From assembly GCF_016862575.1 (NCBI RefSeq), contig NZ_BONF01000028.1, forward strand, positions 109,911 to 173,910: a stretch of DNA of 64,000 nucleotides, read 5' to 3'. The position numbers and the translations under genes were made by a program. The stretch is from Catellatospora bangladeshensis (GTDB lineage: Bacteria > Actinomycetota > Actinomycetes > Mycobacteriales > Micromonosporaceae). Below, one piece after another: positions 42,872-51,599 of this stretch (its first letter is position 1; every line of letters starts with the position of its first letter). The notes beneath the pieces are model-generated. The model was not told the DNA's origin. It did no database searches and was given only the letters and a program-made list of their open reading frames with translations.

Positions 42872-42898
42872 GGTGGTTAGCCTTACCTAACTTTAGGT
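42872..42898 (+). promoter_or_regulatory. Iron box (IdeR/DmdR-type operator) before the siderophore importer
   Basis: GGTGGTTAGCCTTACCTAA (42872-42890) matches the 19-bp iron box T-T-A-G-G-T-T-A-G-S-C-T-W-A-C-C-T-A-A at 16 positions. It overlaps a second inverted repeat ACCTAA-CT-TTAGGT (42885-42898). The box is 30-55 bases ahead of the ABC substrate-binding gene, so iron-loaded regulator would repress the operon. Confidence 0.75.
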
Positions 42899-42927
42899 TG
42901 CCCTTCCTTCGTGAGAACGGAACCCCC

Positions 42928-43932
42928 ATGCGCACCTGGCGTCCGATACTGGCCGTGGCGGCCCTGAGCCTGTCGCTCGCCGCCTGCGGCTCGACCGACA
43001 CCCCCGCCGAGACCGCCGCCTCGGCCGGCCCCTGGCAGTTCACCAACGGCAACGGCGAGGTCGTCAAGGCTGACAAGACCCCGACCCGGATCATCGCGCA
43101 CGCCGGTGAGGCCGCCGCGCTGATGTCGTTCGGCATCAAGCCGGTCGGCATCTACGCCGACGAGCCGGTCAAGACCGACCCCAACCTCAAGGGCCTGGAC
43201 CTGACCGGGATCGAGATCCTCGGCGAGGAGTGGGGCAAGATCGACGTCGAGAAGGCCGCCTCGCTGCGCCCCGACCTGATCGTCGCCGACTGGTGGCCGG
43301 CCGAGAAGGCGCACAGCGGCCTGGAGGAGGGCGTCGACGAGAAGAGCAAGAAGCTCAAGGAGCTCGCTCCGATCGTCGGCGCCTCGCAGGGCAAGTCGAT
43401 CCTGGACCTGGCCGAGGGCTACGAGAACCTCGCCAAGAGCCTCGGCGCCAAGGTGGACGCTCCCGAGATCGCCGCGTCGAAGAAGCGCTTCGAGGACGCG
43501 CTGGCCAAGTTCAAGGAGGCCACCGCGGCCAAGCCGAACCTGACCGTGCTGGCCATGTCCCCGTCCGACGACAAGGTCTACGTCGCCAACCCGGCGTACG
43601 CGCCGGAGCTGCTGGACTTCCAGCAGTGGGGCCTGAAGGTCGTCAACCCCGACACGCCCGACCCCGGCTTCCCGTACTGGGAGAACCTGAGCTGGGAGAA
43701 CGCCGACAAGTACCAGCCCGACCTGATCCTGTGGGACGGCCGCTCGTACACCGAGACCGCCAACGCCGAGTGGGGCAAGAAGCAGCCGACCTGGTTCGCC
43801 ATCAAGGCCGCCAAGGCCGGCGCGGTCGTCTCCTGGCCGGCGTACTGGCTGCACACCTACGGCCACTTCGCCACCGAGCTGGAGAAGCTGACCACGGCGA
43901 TCAAGGCCGCCGACGAGAACATCGGCTCCTGA
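42928..43932 (+). CDS. Iron-siderophore ABC transporter, substrate-binding lipoprotein
   Basis: The 334-residue lipoprotein (lipobox LSLAAC, Cys20) captures ferric siderophore at the outer membrane face and passes it to the permease. It has two lobes joined by a helix, as in FepB/FhuD-type proteins: TPTRIIAHAGEAAALMSFGI opens the first lobe, LRPDLIVADWW and YVANPAYAPELLDFQQWG fall in the cleft, and YQPDLILWDGRSYTE in the second. ATG 42928 gives the standard signal. Permease genes follow after 8 bases; an iron box precedes it. The siderophore is not predictable. Confidence 0.93.
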   Translation: MRTWRPILAVAALSLSLAACGSTDTPAETAASAGPWQFTNGNGEVVKADKTPTRIIAHAGEAAALMSFGIKPVGIYADEPVKTDPNLKGLDLTGIEILGEEWGKIDVEKAASLRPDLIVADWWPAEKAHSGLEEGVDEKSKKLKELAPIVGASQGKSILDLAEGYENLAKSLGAKVDAPEIAASKKRFEDALAKFKEATAAKPNLTVLAMSPSDDKVYVANPAYAPELLDFQQWGLKVVNPDTPDPGFPYWENLSWENADKYQPDLILWDGRSYTETANAEWGKKQPTWFAIKAAKAGAVVSWPAYWLHTYGHFATELEKLTTAIKAADENIGS

Positions 43933-43940
43933 ACCTCCGC

Positions 43941-44969
43941 ATGAGAAGCGCAACAGTACGGGCACGGCGAGCACTGGCCCTGGGGCCGGGGCTCGCCGTG
44001 CTGTGCGTCATCCTGGCCCTGGTCGCGTTCCTGAGCGTCACCCTCGGCTCCCGCGACATCGGCCTGCCCGAGGTGCTGCGCGCCCTGGCCGGCCTCGGCG
44101 GCGGCACCGCGATCGAGGACACCGTCACCCTCGAACTGCGCGTGCCGCGCACCCTGCTCGGCATCCTGGTCGGCGCGGCGCTCGGCGTGGCCGGCGCGAT
44201 CCTGCAGGGCGTCACCCGCAACCCGCTCGCCGATACCGGCATCATGGGCGTCAACTCGGGCGCGGCGGCGTGCGTGGTGCTGGCCATCACCGTGCTCGGC
44301 GTACGCGGGGTGAGCGTCTACATCTGGTTCGCCTTCGCCGGGGCCATCCTCGCCACGCTGCTGGTGTACGCGATCGCGTCGCTCGGGCGGGAGGGCGCCA
44401 CGCCGGTCAAGCTCGCCCTGGCCGGGGCGGCGGTGACGGCGGGCATGGGCTCGCTGACCACCGGCATCGTGATGACCAACGTGGACGCCCTGAACGAGCT
44501 GCGCTTCTGGCAGGTCGGCTCGCTGGCCGGGCGGTACGCCCCGATCCTCACCGGGGTCGCGCCGTTCCTGATCGCCGGGCTGATCGCCTCGCTGGCCTGC
44601 GGGCGGGCGCTGAACGGGCTGGCCCTCGGCGAGGACGTGGCCCGCGGCCTCGGCCAGCGCGTCGGCCTCACCCGCGCCGCGGCGTTCGCGCTGGTCGCGG
44701 TGCTCGCCGGGGCGGCCACGGCCGCGTGCGGACCGATCGTGTTCGTCGGGCTCATCGTCCCGCACCTGGCCCGGTTCATCTGCGGGCCGGACTACCGCTG
44801 GATCCTGCCGTACGCGATGCTGCTGTCCCCGATCATCCTGCTGCTCGCGGACGTCGTCGGCCGGGTCGTCGCCGCCCCCGGCGAGCTGCAGGTCGGCGTC
44901 GTGCTCGGCGTGCTCGGCGCGCCCGTGTTCGTCGGCATCGTCCGCTACGGCAGGTTGTCGGAGGCCTGA
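43941..44969 (+). CDS. Iron-siderophore ABC transporter permease (FecCD family), subunit 1
   Basis: The 342-residue protein has about ten hydrophobic helices and FecCD signatures: LRVPRTLLGILVGAALGVAG, ILQGVTRNPLADTGIMGVNS-like residues with G-x-x-x-Q-x-x-x-x-N-P-L-A-x-P/T-x-x-x-G, and the coupling-loop GPIVFVGLIVPHLARFICG. It forms one half of the importer channel. Start ATG 43941 lies eight bases after the substrate-binding gene's stop. The second permease begins one base beyond its stop codon. Confidence 0.95.
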   Translation: MRSATVRARRALALGPGLAVLCVILALVAFLSVTLGSRDIGLPEVLRALAGLGGGTAIEDTVTLELRVPRTLLGILVGAALGVAGAILQGVTRNPLADTGIMGVNSGAAACVVLAITVLGVRGVSVYIWFAFAGAILATLLVYAIASLGREGATPVKLALAGAAVTAGMGSLTTGIVMTNVDALNELRFWQVGSLAGRYAPILTGVAPFLIAGLIASLACGRALNGLALGEDVARGLGQRVGLTRAAAFALVAVLAGAATAACGPIVFVGLIVPHLARFICGPDYRWILPYAMLLSPIILLLADVVGRVVAAPGELQVGVVLGVLGAPVFVGIVRYGRLSEA

Positions 44970-44970
44970 G

Positions 44971-46053
44971 ATGACCGCGATGATCACCCCTGTCACCGAG
45001 ACCCCGCAGGTCCGCGAGGCGGGTGCCACCGCCAGGGCGCTGCGCGCGACGCGCCGCCGCCGGGCGGTGCGCGCGCTGACCGCCACCACCGGGCTCACCG
45101 CCGTCGTGATCGGCCTGTTCGTGCTGACCATGATGGTCGGCAGCTTCCGGCTCACCGCGCAGGAGGTCGTCACCTCCGTGCTGCACCTGGCCGACAACCC
45201 CAGCGTCGACTTCGTGGTGCGCGGCCTGCGGCTGCCCACGGCGCTGTCGGCGCTGACCGTCGGCCTGGCGCTCGGCTCCTCCGGCACCGTGTTCCAGCAG
45301 CTGCTGCGCAACCCGCTCGCCTCGCCCGACTTCGTCGGCATCACCGCCGGGGCGAGCCTCGCGGCGGTCACCGGCATCGTGCTGTTCCAGGTCGGCGGGC
45401 TGGCCGTGTGCCTGCTCGCGCTGGGCGGCGCGATCGCCGCGGCGCTGCTCATGTACGTCCTGGCCTGGCGCGACGGGGTCAGCGGCTACCGGTTCATCCT
45501 CATCGGCATCGGCGTCGCCGTGTTCTTCGAGGGCATCACCGGCTACATGCTGACCAGGGCCGAGCTGTTCGAGGCCCGGCAGGCCATGCACTGGCTGACC
45601 GGCTCGGTCGGGCAGGCCAGCGACGCCGAGCTGAAACTGCTCTCCGCCGCGCTGGTGGTGCTGCTGCCGCTGGCCGTGCTGCTGTCGCGGCGGCTGCGGG
45701 TGCTGGAGCTGGGCGACGACTCGGCCCGCGCCCTCGGCGCGCGCGTCGAGCGGACCCGCGCGCTCCTGCTGGGCACCGCCGTGCTGCTGGTCGCGCTGGC
45801 GGTCGCGGTGGCCGGGCCGATCGTGTTCGTCGCGCTGGTCGCCGGGCCGATCGCCAACCGGCTGCTCGGCCCCGCCACCGGCGGCATCGCCGCGGCCGCG
45901 CTCGTCGGGGCGGCACTGCTGCTCAGCGCCGACCTGATCGCCGTACACCTGCTGCCGACGCCGCTGCCGACCGGTGTGGTCACCGGCGCGGTCGGCGCAC
46001 CGTACCTGCTGTGGCTGCTGGCCACGACGAACCGACAAGGAGCGGGCGGATGA
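44971..46053 (+). CDS. Iron-siderophore ABC transporter permease (FecCD family), subunit 2
   Basis: The 360-residue protein is the partner half-channel, with a longer N-terminal cytosolic part (about 45 residues). It shows LRLPTALSALTVGLALGSSG, VFQQLLRNPLASPDFVGITA and the coupling loop GPIVFVALVAGPIANRLLG. Helix count is about ten. Its final TGA overlaps the ATG of the ATPase gene, indicating translational coupling. Together with subunit 1 it imports ferric siderophore. Confidence 0.95.
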   Translation: MTAMITPVTETPQVREAGATARALRATRRRRAVRALTATTGLTAVVIGLFVLTMMVGSFRLTAQEVVTSVLHLADNPSVDFVVRGLRLPTALSALTVGLALGSSGTVFQQLLRNPLASPDFVGITAGASLAAVTGIVLFQVGGLAVCLLALGGAIAAALLMYVLAWRDGVSGYRFILIGIGVAVFFEGITGYMLTRAELFEARQAMHWLTGSVGQASDAELKLLSAALVVLLPLAVLLSRRLRVLELGDDSARALGARVERTRALLLGTAVLLVALAVAVAGPIVFVALVAGPIANRLLGPATGGIAAAALVGAALLLSADLIAVHLLPTPLPTGVVTGAVGAPYLLWLLATTNRQGAGG

Positions 46054-46826
46054 CCCGACTGCGCGCCGAGGGGCTCACCCTCGGCTACGACGCCCAGCCG
46101 ATCGTGCGCGACCTCGACGTCACCGTGCTCGACGGCAAGGTGACCGCGATCGTCGGCGCCAACGCCTGCGGCAAGTCCACGCTGCTGCGCGGCCTGGCCC
46201 GGCTGCTGCGCCCGCGCGCGGGCACGGTCGTGCTCGACGGCAGGGCGATGGCCGAGCTGAGCACGCTGGAGGTCGCCAAGGTGCTCGGGCTGCTCCCGCA
46301 GGCCCCGGTCGCCCCCGACGGCATCACCGTCGCCGACCTGGTCTCCCGCGGCCGGTACCCGCACCAGGGCTGGTTCCGCACCTGGACCGACCGCGACCAC
46401 GACGCCGTCGCCCGCGCCCTCGACGCGACCGACACCGCCGACCTGGTCGACCGGCCGCTGCGGCAGCTTTCCGGCGGGCAGCGCCAGCGGGTATGGGTCG
46501 CGATGGCGCTCGCCCAGGACACCGACCTGCTGCTGCTCGACGAGCCCACCACGTTCCTGGACATCAACCACCAGGTGGAGCTGCTGCGCCTGCTGCGCAA
46601 GCTGAACGGGGAGTCCGGCAAGACGATCGTCGCGGTGCTGCACGACATCAACCTGGCCAGCCGCTACTGCGACCACATCATCGCGATGGCGGGCGGCGCG
46701 ATCGTCGCCGAGGGCAGCCCGGCCGAGGTCATCACGGCTGAGCTGATCGCGAAGGTGTTCGGCCTGGAGTGCGTCGTCCTCACCGACCCGGTGGCCGGTA
46801 CGCCGATCATCGTCCCGGCCGGCTAG
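46050..46826 (+). CDS. Iron-siderophore ABC transporter ATP-binding protein
   Basis: The 258-residue cytosolic ATPase has Walker A GANACGKST (P-loop, with Ala in place of the usual Gly after N), the Q-loop LLPQAPV, the signature LSGGQRQRVWVAMALAQ, Walker B LLLLDEPT and the switch His in VLHDINLASRYCDHI, as in FepC/FhuC proteins. It drives ferric-siderophore import and closes the iron operon. ATG 46050 overlaps the permease stop. Confidence 0.95.
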   Translation: MTRLRAEGLTLGYDAQPIVRDLDVTVLDGKVTAIVGANACGKSTLLRGLARLLRPRAGTVVLDGRAMAELSTLEVAKVLGLLPQAPVAPDGITVADLVSRGRYPHQGWFRTWTDRDHDAVARALDATDTADLVDRPLRQLSGGQRQRVWVAMALAQDTDLLLLDEPTTFLDINHQVELLRLLRKLNGESGKTIVAVLHDINLASRYCDHIIAMAGGAIVAEGSPAEVITAELIAKVFGLECVVLTDPVAGTPIIVPAG

Positions 46827-46865
46827 CGGGACACACGGCACCGCCCTAATGGGCGACCATGAGCC

Positions 46866-48185
46866 ATGTCCGAACCCGCGCCAGACCGCCCGTCCCGTGC
46901 CGTCGTCCAGCTCGTCACCACCGGAGCGGTGGGCATCGTCGTGCTGCCCGTCATCGGGATGGCGGCGCTGTGGGCGGGCTTCGTGGCCGCGCTGCCGGGC
47001 CTGATCACGGCAGGTGTGGTGGGACTGTGCGTCATGCTCGCCTGCCTGATCGCGACGGTGGCGGTCACCCGTGAGGCGACCGTCCTCGGCGAGAGCGCCG
47101 GCCGGCGCCTGCTGTGGGCGCTGCTGGTGCTGGGCGGCGGTCTGGCCGGGTGGGCCTTCGGCTGGGCGGTCGGCGACGCCGGATGGCTCGGCTCGTCTTC
47201 GGGCCGGCTGTTCGGCTGGGTGCCCTTCGTGCTCGCAGCCGGGGTGCTGCTGCGCAGGCGGGTGTACCGGTTCGCGGCGCTGGGCGTGCTCGTGGCGCTG
47301 GCGGCCACCGGTGTGGTCCTGCTGCGCCAGGTGTCGCCGGGCGAGCTCGACGCCCGGCTGCTGGCCGAGGGCGTCTACCGCGACAGCGCGTACGCCGTGG
47401 CGATCCCGGGTTACCGGCCCACCGACCGGGACTACGGCGACGGCGTGGGCGGGGGCGAGTTCCAGCCGGTGGATCCGGCCGCGGTCCCGGCGCCGAAGTT
47501 CATCTCGGTCGTCGCGTATCGGCAGGCCTTCCCGAACGAGCAGCTGTGCGGGCAGCCCACCGCGATCGATTCGCGCCTGTACTGGGGCGAGTGCGCGAAG
47601 GAGCCCGGCGGTCTCGTATACCGGCACAACGAGATCATGCACGGCTACCAGGTGCGAATCGGACAGCGATACGTCGAGGTGCACGGGACGCCCGGCGTGC
47701 CGCACGAGCTGCTGCGCCAGGCCGCCCTGAGCCTGCACCCCGCGACCCGCGCCGAGCTGGGCGGCGCCGAGCCGACGGCCGATCACTTCGCGGTGACGGT
47801 GCCCGGCTACGTCGGGCTGCCCACCGGGGCTCCGGTGGGCATGAGCTTCCGCCCGGCGAACCCCGCTGGCAACGGCCCGCGCAGCGTCGTCATCCGGCTG
47901 TATGCCCAGGGCGCCGCCACCGACGTCTGCTTCCGGACCACCGAGTGCACGCCGGACGGCGACGGCCTGACCTATCTGCGCTACGAGGAGGAGCACGGCT
48001 TCACCGTCCGGCACGGCTCCATCGACGTCCTGGTGCTGGGCGGGCTCAGCACCGACCGGGCCCTGCTGCGCCAGGCCGTGCTGGACGCCCGCCCCGCCAC
48101 CGACGACCAGCTGCGACGAGCGCTGCCCCCGCAGCGTCCAGGCACCGGCATCGAGCGCTTCCGCGACTGGCTGCGCTCCCTCTGA
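46866..48185 (+). CDS. Membrane protein with two similar extracellular domains, unknown function
   Basis: The 439-residue protein has four N-terminal hydrophobic segments (about 14-34, 38-62, 79-97 and 111-142), then two homologous soluble domains. The first has LCGQPTAIDSR, WGECAKEPGGLVYRHNEIMH and VPHELLRQAALSLHPAT; the second has VCFRTTECTPDGDGLTYLRY and TDRALLRQAVLDARPAT. Each contains a Cys pair in the same spacing, a G-L-x-Y-x-R strand and the closing L-L-R-Q-A motif, so a duplication of about 125 residues is evident. No enzymatic motif is seen. It is followed by a bidirectional terminator and convergent with the HAAS-domain gene. Confidence 0.7.
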   Translation: MSEPAPDRPSRAVVQLVTTGAVGIVVLPVIGMAALWAGFVAALPGLITAGVVGLCVMLACLIATVAVTREATVLGESAGRRLLWALLVLGGGLAGWAFGWAVGDAGWLGSSSGRLFGWVPFVLAAGVLLRRRVYRFAALGVLVALAATGVVLLRQVSPGELDARLLAEGVYRDSAYAVAIPGYRPTDRDYGDGVGGGEFQPVDPAAVPAPKFISVVAYRQAFPNEQLCGQPTAIDSRLYWGECAKEPGGLVYRHNEIMHGYQVRIGQRYVEVHGTPGVPHELLRQAALSLHPATRAELGGAEPTADHFAVTVPGYVGLPTGAPVGMSFRPANPAGNGPRSVVIRLYAQGAATDVCFRTTECTPDGDGLTYLRYEEEHGFTVRHGSIDVLVLGGLSTDRALLRQAVLDARPATDDQLRRALPPQRPGTGIERFRDWLRSL

Positions 48186-48208
48186 CCGGTCCGCTCCGGG
48201 ACGCCGAA

Positions 48209-48244
48209 GCTCCCGTCACGCCGCTCGGGCAGTGTGACGGGAGC
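48209..48244. terminator. Bidirectional terminator
   Basis: GCTCCCGTCAC (48209-48219) is perfectly complementary to GTGACGGGAGC (48234-48244), with a 14-base loop. It lies between the convergent ends of the duplicated-domain protein and the HAAS-domain protein. Confidence 0.75.
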
Positions 48245-48254
48245 CTTGTCGCGG

Positions 48255-49220
48255 TCAGGCGGCGGTGACGCCCCGGCGGCGGTAGTCGGTGTAGGCCTCC
48301 ACCAGCGAGGTGATCGCGACGATCACACCGGCGATCATCATGCCGCGGTGGGTCCACTCGACCGCGACCGGCGCCCAGCCGAGGGCCTCGGCGAAGGCCG
48401 GGTTGAGCAGGTGGGACGTCGCCCCGGCCGCGATCAGCGCGGCGGCGCCGGCCAGGTCGACCAGTAGGATCACCAGTGCCCGGGAGAGCTGCCAGCGCAG
48501 GTAGAAGCGCAGGTAGCGGGTGACCAGACCGATCAGGACCAGCGCGGCGAAGGCGTAGACCGCGCCGGTGTCCCACAGCCACGGGTCCAGCGGCCCGACC
48601 GGGTCCCCGGCCGCGTCGCGCACCGGGCTGGCGTACGGGGAGATGAGCAGCGCGACGACGAACACCACCGACAGGGCGGTCGTCGCGATCAGCTCGCCGA
48701 AGCGCGCCCGGCGGCTGGGCGCGGTGCCGTCCGGCAGCGCGTCCGGCGTCCAGTCCTGGCCGGTCAGCGGGTTGCGCACGCCGCCCCGCTCGATCGCCAC
48801 GAAGCCGATGGTGACCCAGAAGAACAGGTGCATCGCCGTGGTGATGACGGAGCTGATGCTCGTACCGATGATCGTGCCGACCTTCGCGCCGCCGAGCACC
48901 TGCGCCAGCGCGACCGCGCCGGCCACGGCGGGCAGCACGATCGCGGCGAGCGTCTTGAGTAGCCGCGTGTAGTCCAGGAAGTACGCCGGGCCGATGAGGT
49001 GCTGGGGCGAGTCGGCGTAGCCGGCCGCGAGCCGGGCCGGGTCGCCGAGGTCGCGCAGCACCGCGTACTCCGCGGCGGTGGCGTCCTCGCCCGCGTCGAC
49101 CCGCCGGTCGACCGCGTCGGCGATCGAGGCGCGCAGCTCGCGCTCGATGTCGGCGCGGCGCGCCTCGGGCAGCCGGGTGACGGTCGCGGTGACGTACCGG
49201 TCGGTGAGGGTGGCGGTCAT
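48255..49220 (-). CDS. HAAS/permease-prefix domain membrane protein (PadR partner)
   Basis: The 321-residue protein begins with a HAAS (permease prefix) domain: DRYVTATVTRLPEARRADIE, ELRASIADAVDRR and YAVLRDLGDPARLAAGYAD. About eight hydrophobic segments follow. HAAS domains pair with PadR regulators; the membrane part may sense envelope stress or be part of a transporter. Its ATG overlaps the PadR stop (ATGA), so the two are co-translated. No catalytic motif is visible. Confidence 0.85.
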   Translation of the reverse strand: MTATLTDRYVTATVTRLPEARRADIERELRASIADAVDRRVDAGEDATAAEYAVLRDLGDPARLAAGYADSPQHLIGPAYFLDYTRLLKTLAAIVLPAVAGAVALAQVLGGAKVGTIIGTSISSVITTAMHLFFWVTIGFVAIERGGVRNPLTGQDWTPDALPDGTAPSRRARFGELIATTALSVVFVVALLISPYASPVRDAAGDPVGPLDPWLWDTGAVYAFAALVLIGLVTRYLRFYLRWQLSRALVILLVDLAGAAALIAAGATSHLLNPAFAEALGWAPVAVEWTHRGMMIAGVIVAITSLVEAYTDYRRRGVTAA

Positions 49221-49555
49221 GACTGCTGTCCTTTCAGGGCGCGGAAGGCCTGGTCGAGGGAGTCCCAGTCCCGGGTGAGGGCGCCGGCCATGGCGTCGCC
49301 CTCGGGGCTGGTGCGGTAGAACTTGCGCGGCCGGGCCTCGTCGGTGTTCCAGTCGCTGACGAGCAGGCCCTGCTTTTCCAGTCGGCGGAGCAGGGGGTAG
49401 AGCGTGTTGGCGTCGACCGCGAAGCCGTTGCGGTCGAGGTCTTCGAGCAGCGCGTAGCCGTAGTTGGGCTGGCGGAGGATCAGCAGGCAGGCAAGCACGA
49501 CGGTGCCGCGCCGCAGCTCCTGCAGGTGATTGCTGAGCAGTTCATCGCCGGACAT
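49217..49555 (-). CDS. PadR family transcriptional regulator
   Basis: The 112-residue protein has the PadR winged helix: ELRRGTVVLACLLILRQPNY, GYALLEDLDRNGF, VDANTLYPLLRRLEKQGLLV and a short wing RPRKFYRTSPEG, with a C-terminal dimer helix. It probably represses its own operon at the palindrome of 49566-49586 and responds to a signal relayed by or acting on the downstream HAAS-domain protein. ATG 49555 is the start. Confidence 0.93.
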   Translation of the reverse strand: MSGDELLSNHLQELRRGTVVLACLLILRQPNYGYALLEDLDRNGFAVDANTLYPLLRRLEKQGLLVSDWNTDEARPRKFYRTSPEGDAMAGALTRDWDSLDQAFRALKGQQS

Positions 49556-49565
49556 GCATCACACG

Positions 49566-49612
49566 ATAGTGTGTGCCACACAATATCGCAACCGAAGCCC
49601 ATAGTGTGTCGT
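49566..49612. promoter_or_regulatory. PadR operator with second half-site
   Basis: A palindromic block of 21 bases (49566-49586) centred on TGTGTG-CC-CACACA lies 11-31 bases upstream of the PadR start. A further ATAGTGTGT (49600-49609) repeats the left arm. The AT-rich flanks (ATAGT, AATAT) fit PadR consensus operators (ATAGT/ACTAT). Confidence 0.6.
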
Positions 49613-49682
49613 GACATCGCAATTCGGCGGGCCGTTCCGAACCGTGCCCTTCCTGACCACTGCGGTCCGGGGTGCCGCACTT

Positions 49683-49743
49683 GATCGCTGTTTCGTGTCA
49701 GGAAGTGGGGTCTGGCGCAAGGTTTGGACACGAACTCGCGATC
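49683..49743. repeat. Dispersed palindromic element, copy 2
   Basis: GATCGCTGTTTCGTGTC (49683-49699) pairs imperfectly with 49727-49743 (three central mismatches). The whole element aligns over about 61 bases with the inverse complement of the element at 40192-40259, including the inner motif GGTCTGGCGCA. It lies in the gap between the PadR gene and the MFS exporter gene. Confidence 0.75.
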
Positions 49744-49761
49744 ATGGACAGGGGAGTCCGG

Positions 49762-51081
49762 TCAGGACACCGGGTGGCCGAGTGCGGGGCGGGGTGCGAG
49801 CAGGCGGGCGGCGGCCACGGCGGTGCCGAGCGCGATGGTGAGCGCGGCCGAGAGCAGCAGCGTGGGCTGGGCGCCCAGCGCGGACACCGCGGGGCCGCCG
49901 GCCAGCACGCCGAGCGCGGTCGCCGGGAGGGTGAGCGCGGTCCGCGTGGCCAGCACCTGGCTGAGCAGGTGCGGCGGGCTGGTGCGCTGGAACAGCGCGG
50001 TGCAGATCGCGGTGAACGGGCCGTAGATCAGGCCGCCCACGGCCAGGCCGAGCAGCCCGGCCCACGCGGTGCGGGTCAGCGCGAGCGGCAGCAGCGCCGC
50101 GCCCCACCCGACGATGATCACGACGACCACCGTGGACAGACGCAGGTGGCGAAGCAGCCCGGCACCGAGCCCGCCGACGACCGAGCCGACGCCGAACGCG
50201 GTCCAGTACGCGCCGAGCAGGGTGGGTGCGCCGTGCAGGTCGTGCGCGACGTAGATGGGCAGGGCCACCTCGACCGGCCCGTACAGGAAGAAGAAGACGC
50301 AGGTGACGGCGAGCAGGCCGAGCAGCCGGGGCTGCCGCCGGATGACGCGCCAGCCCGCGGCCGCCTGCCGCTCGGGCTCCGCCGGGGCGGCGGGGGCGGC
50401 CACCCGGCGGCCGGTGACCGTCGCGGCGCTGATCGCGAGGATCGCGAAGCTCGCCGCGTCGATGCCGATCACCCAGCCGGGCCCGGCGAACGCCGCCACG
50501 ACTCCGGCCAGCGCCGGGCCGACCAGCACCGCGGCCTGCTGCAACGTCGAGATCAGCGCGTTGCCGGCGAGCTGCTCCTCCTCGGGGAGCAGCTCGGCGA
50601 CCAGCGTGTAGGTGCCCGCGCTGCCCCAGGCGTGCAGCAGCGACGACCCGGCCAGCAGCAGCACGTAGCCCAGGGCGCTCAGGTGTCCGATCACGGCGAG
50701 CACGGCGATCGTGCCCAGGGCGAGGGTGCGCAGCGTGGCGTCGACGGTGACCAGCCGGGCGCCGCTGAACCGCCGCACGAACCGGCTGAACAGGGCCGCG
50801 CCGAGGGTCGCGGGCAGGGCGTACGCGGCCACGGCCAGCCCCGTCCACACGGCGGCCTGCGGTCCGGGCACGAGCTGCACGGCGAGCCAGGCCACCGCGA
50901 CCATGCTCATGCCGTCGCCCAGCGCCGAGGCCGCGACGCCGGGCAGGATCCGGCGCAGCTGCGGCTGGCGCAGCACCGGTGCGTACGTGCGCAGATGGGC
51001 CCGGGCTCCGCCGCTGCGGCGGGCCGGGGGCGCCGCCCCCTCCTCGGCGGGGGCGGCGGCGCTCACCACGGACTCGTTCAT
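49762..51081 (-). CDS. MFS transporter
   Basis: The 439-residue protein has about 12 hydrophobic helices. The N-terminal half carries LPGVAASALGDGMSMVAVAW and SRFVRRFSGARLVTVD (the G/S-R-x-x-R-R-x-G motif between helices 2 and 3), and helix 5 has LISTLQQAAVLVGPALAGVV. It resembles the macrolide-efflux/enterobactin-exporter branch. A 27-base gap separates it from the VOC gene, so they are co-transcribed. GGAGAA precedes ATG 51081. Substrate is unknown; export of a compound bound or modified by the VOC protein is inferred. Confidence 0.85.
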   Translation of the reverse strand: MNESVVSAAAPAEEGAAPPARRSGGARAHLRTYAPVLRQPQLRRILPGVAASALGDGMSMVAVAWLAVQLVPGPQAAVWTGLAVAAYALPATLGAALFSRFVRRFSGARLVTVDATLRTLALGTIAVLAVIGHLSALGYVLLLAGSSLLHAWGSAGTYTLVAELLPEEEQLAGNALISTLQQAAVLVGPALAGVVAAFAGPGWVIGIDAASFAILAISAATVTGRRVAAPAAPAEPERQAAAGWRVIRRQPRLLGLLAVTCVFFFLYGPVEVALPIYVAHDLHGAPTLLGAYWTAFGVGSVVGGLGAGLLRHLRLSTVVVVIIVGWGAALLPLALTRTAWAGLLGLAVGGLIYGPFTAICTALFQRTSPPHLLSQVLATRTALTLPATALGVLAGGPAVSALGAQPTLLLSAALTIALGTAVAAARLLAPRPALGHPVS

Positions 51082-51108
51082 CGCGGTTCTCCTTGTCCGG
51101 GCGGGGTT

Positions 51109-51468
51109 TCAGCTGTCCTGGAGCAGGCCGAGCACGTTGCCGTCGGGGTCGGTGACGGTGGCCACCAGCCGGCCGCCGCCGACGTCGTGGGCGGCCTCCC
51201 GGACGGTGGCGCCCGCGGCGGTCACCTCGGCGAGCTTCGCGGCGAGGTCCGGCACGTGCCAGTAGGTCACCGGCGAGGTCATGCCCTGCGGGCCGCCGCC
51301 GGGCACCAGCCCGATGTGCTGCCCGGCGGCCTCGAACCCGACGTAGAAGGTGCCGTCGGTCTGCGGCGCGACGCCGAGCAGCGCGGCGTACACGGCCTTG
51401 GCCGCGGCGAGGTCCGACACCGGGTGCAGCACGGTCCGGACGCCCTGGGTGGGGGAAGAGCCGTTCAT
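51109..51468 (-). CDS. VOC family protein
   Basis: The 119-residue protein has two beta-alpha-beta-beta-beta modules: VRTVLHPVSDLAAAKAVYAALLG in the first part and TYWHVPDLAAKLAEVTAAGA, TVTDPDGNVLGLLQD in the second. Features such as His in L-H-P and the C-terminal Asp/Glu region match the VOC superfamily. ATG 51468 has AGGAG seven bases upstream. It is divergent from the LuxR-type regulator gene at 51600 and heads an operon with the MFS transporter. Confidence 0.88.
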   Translation of the reverse strand: MNGSSPTQGVRTVLHPVSDLAAAKAVYAALLGVAPQTDGTFYVGFEAAGQHIGLVPGGGPQGMTSPVTYWHVPDLAAKLAEVTAAGATVREAAHDVGGGRLVATVTDPDGNVLGLLQDS

Positions 51469-51599
51469 CGTTCACTCCTTGCTTCGCGGGCTTGCTGAAC
51501 TGCTCACAGCATTTCGCCGGAGGGGGTGCCGCCACATCCGTGCCGTCCACGGAACCGGCCACGGAGAGGCGCACGGAACGTGTACGCGAGAATGATCGT

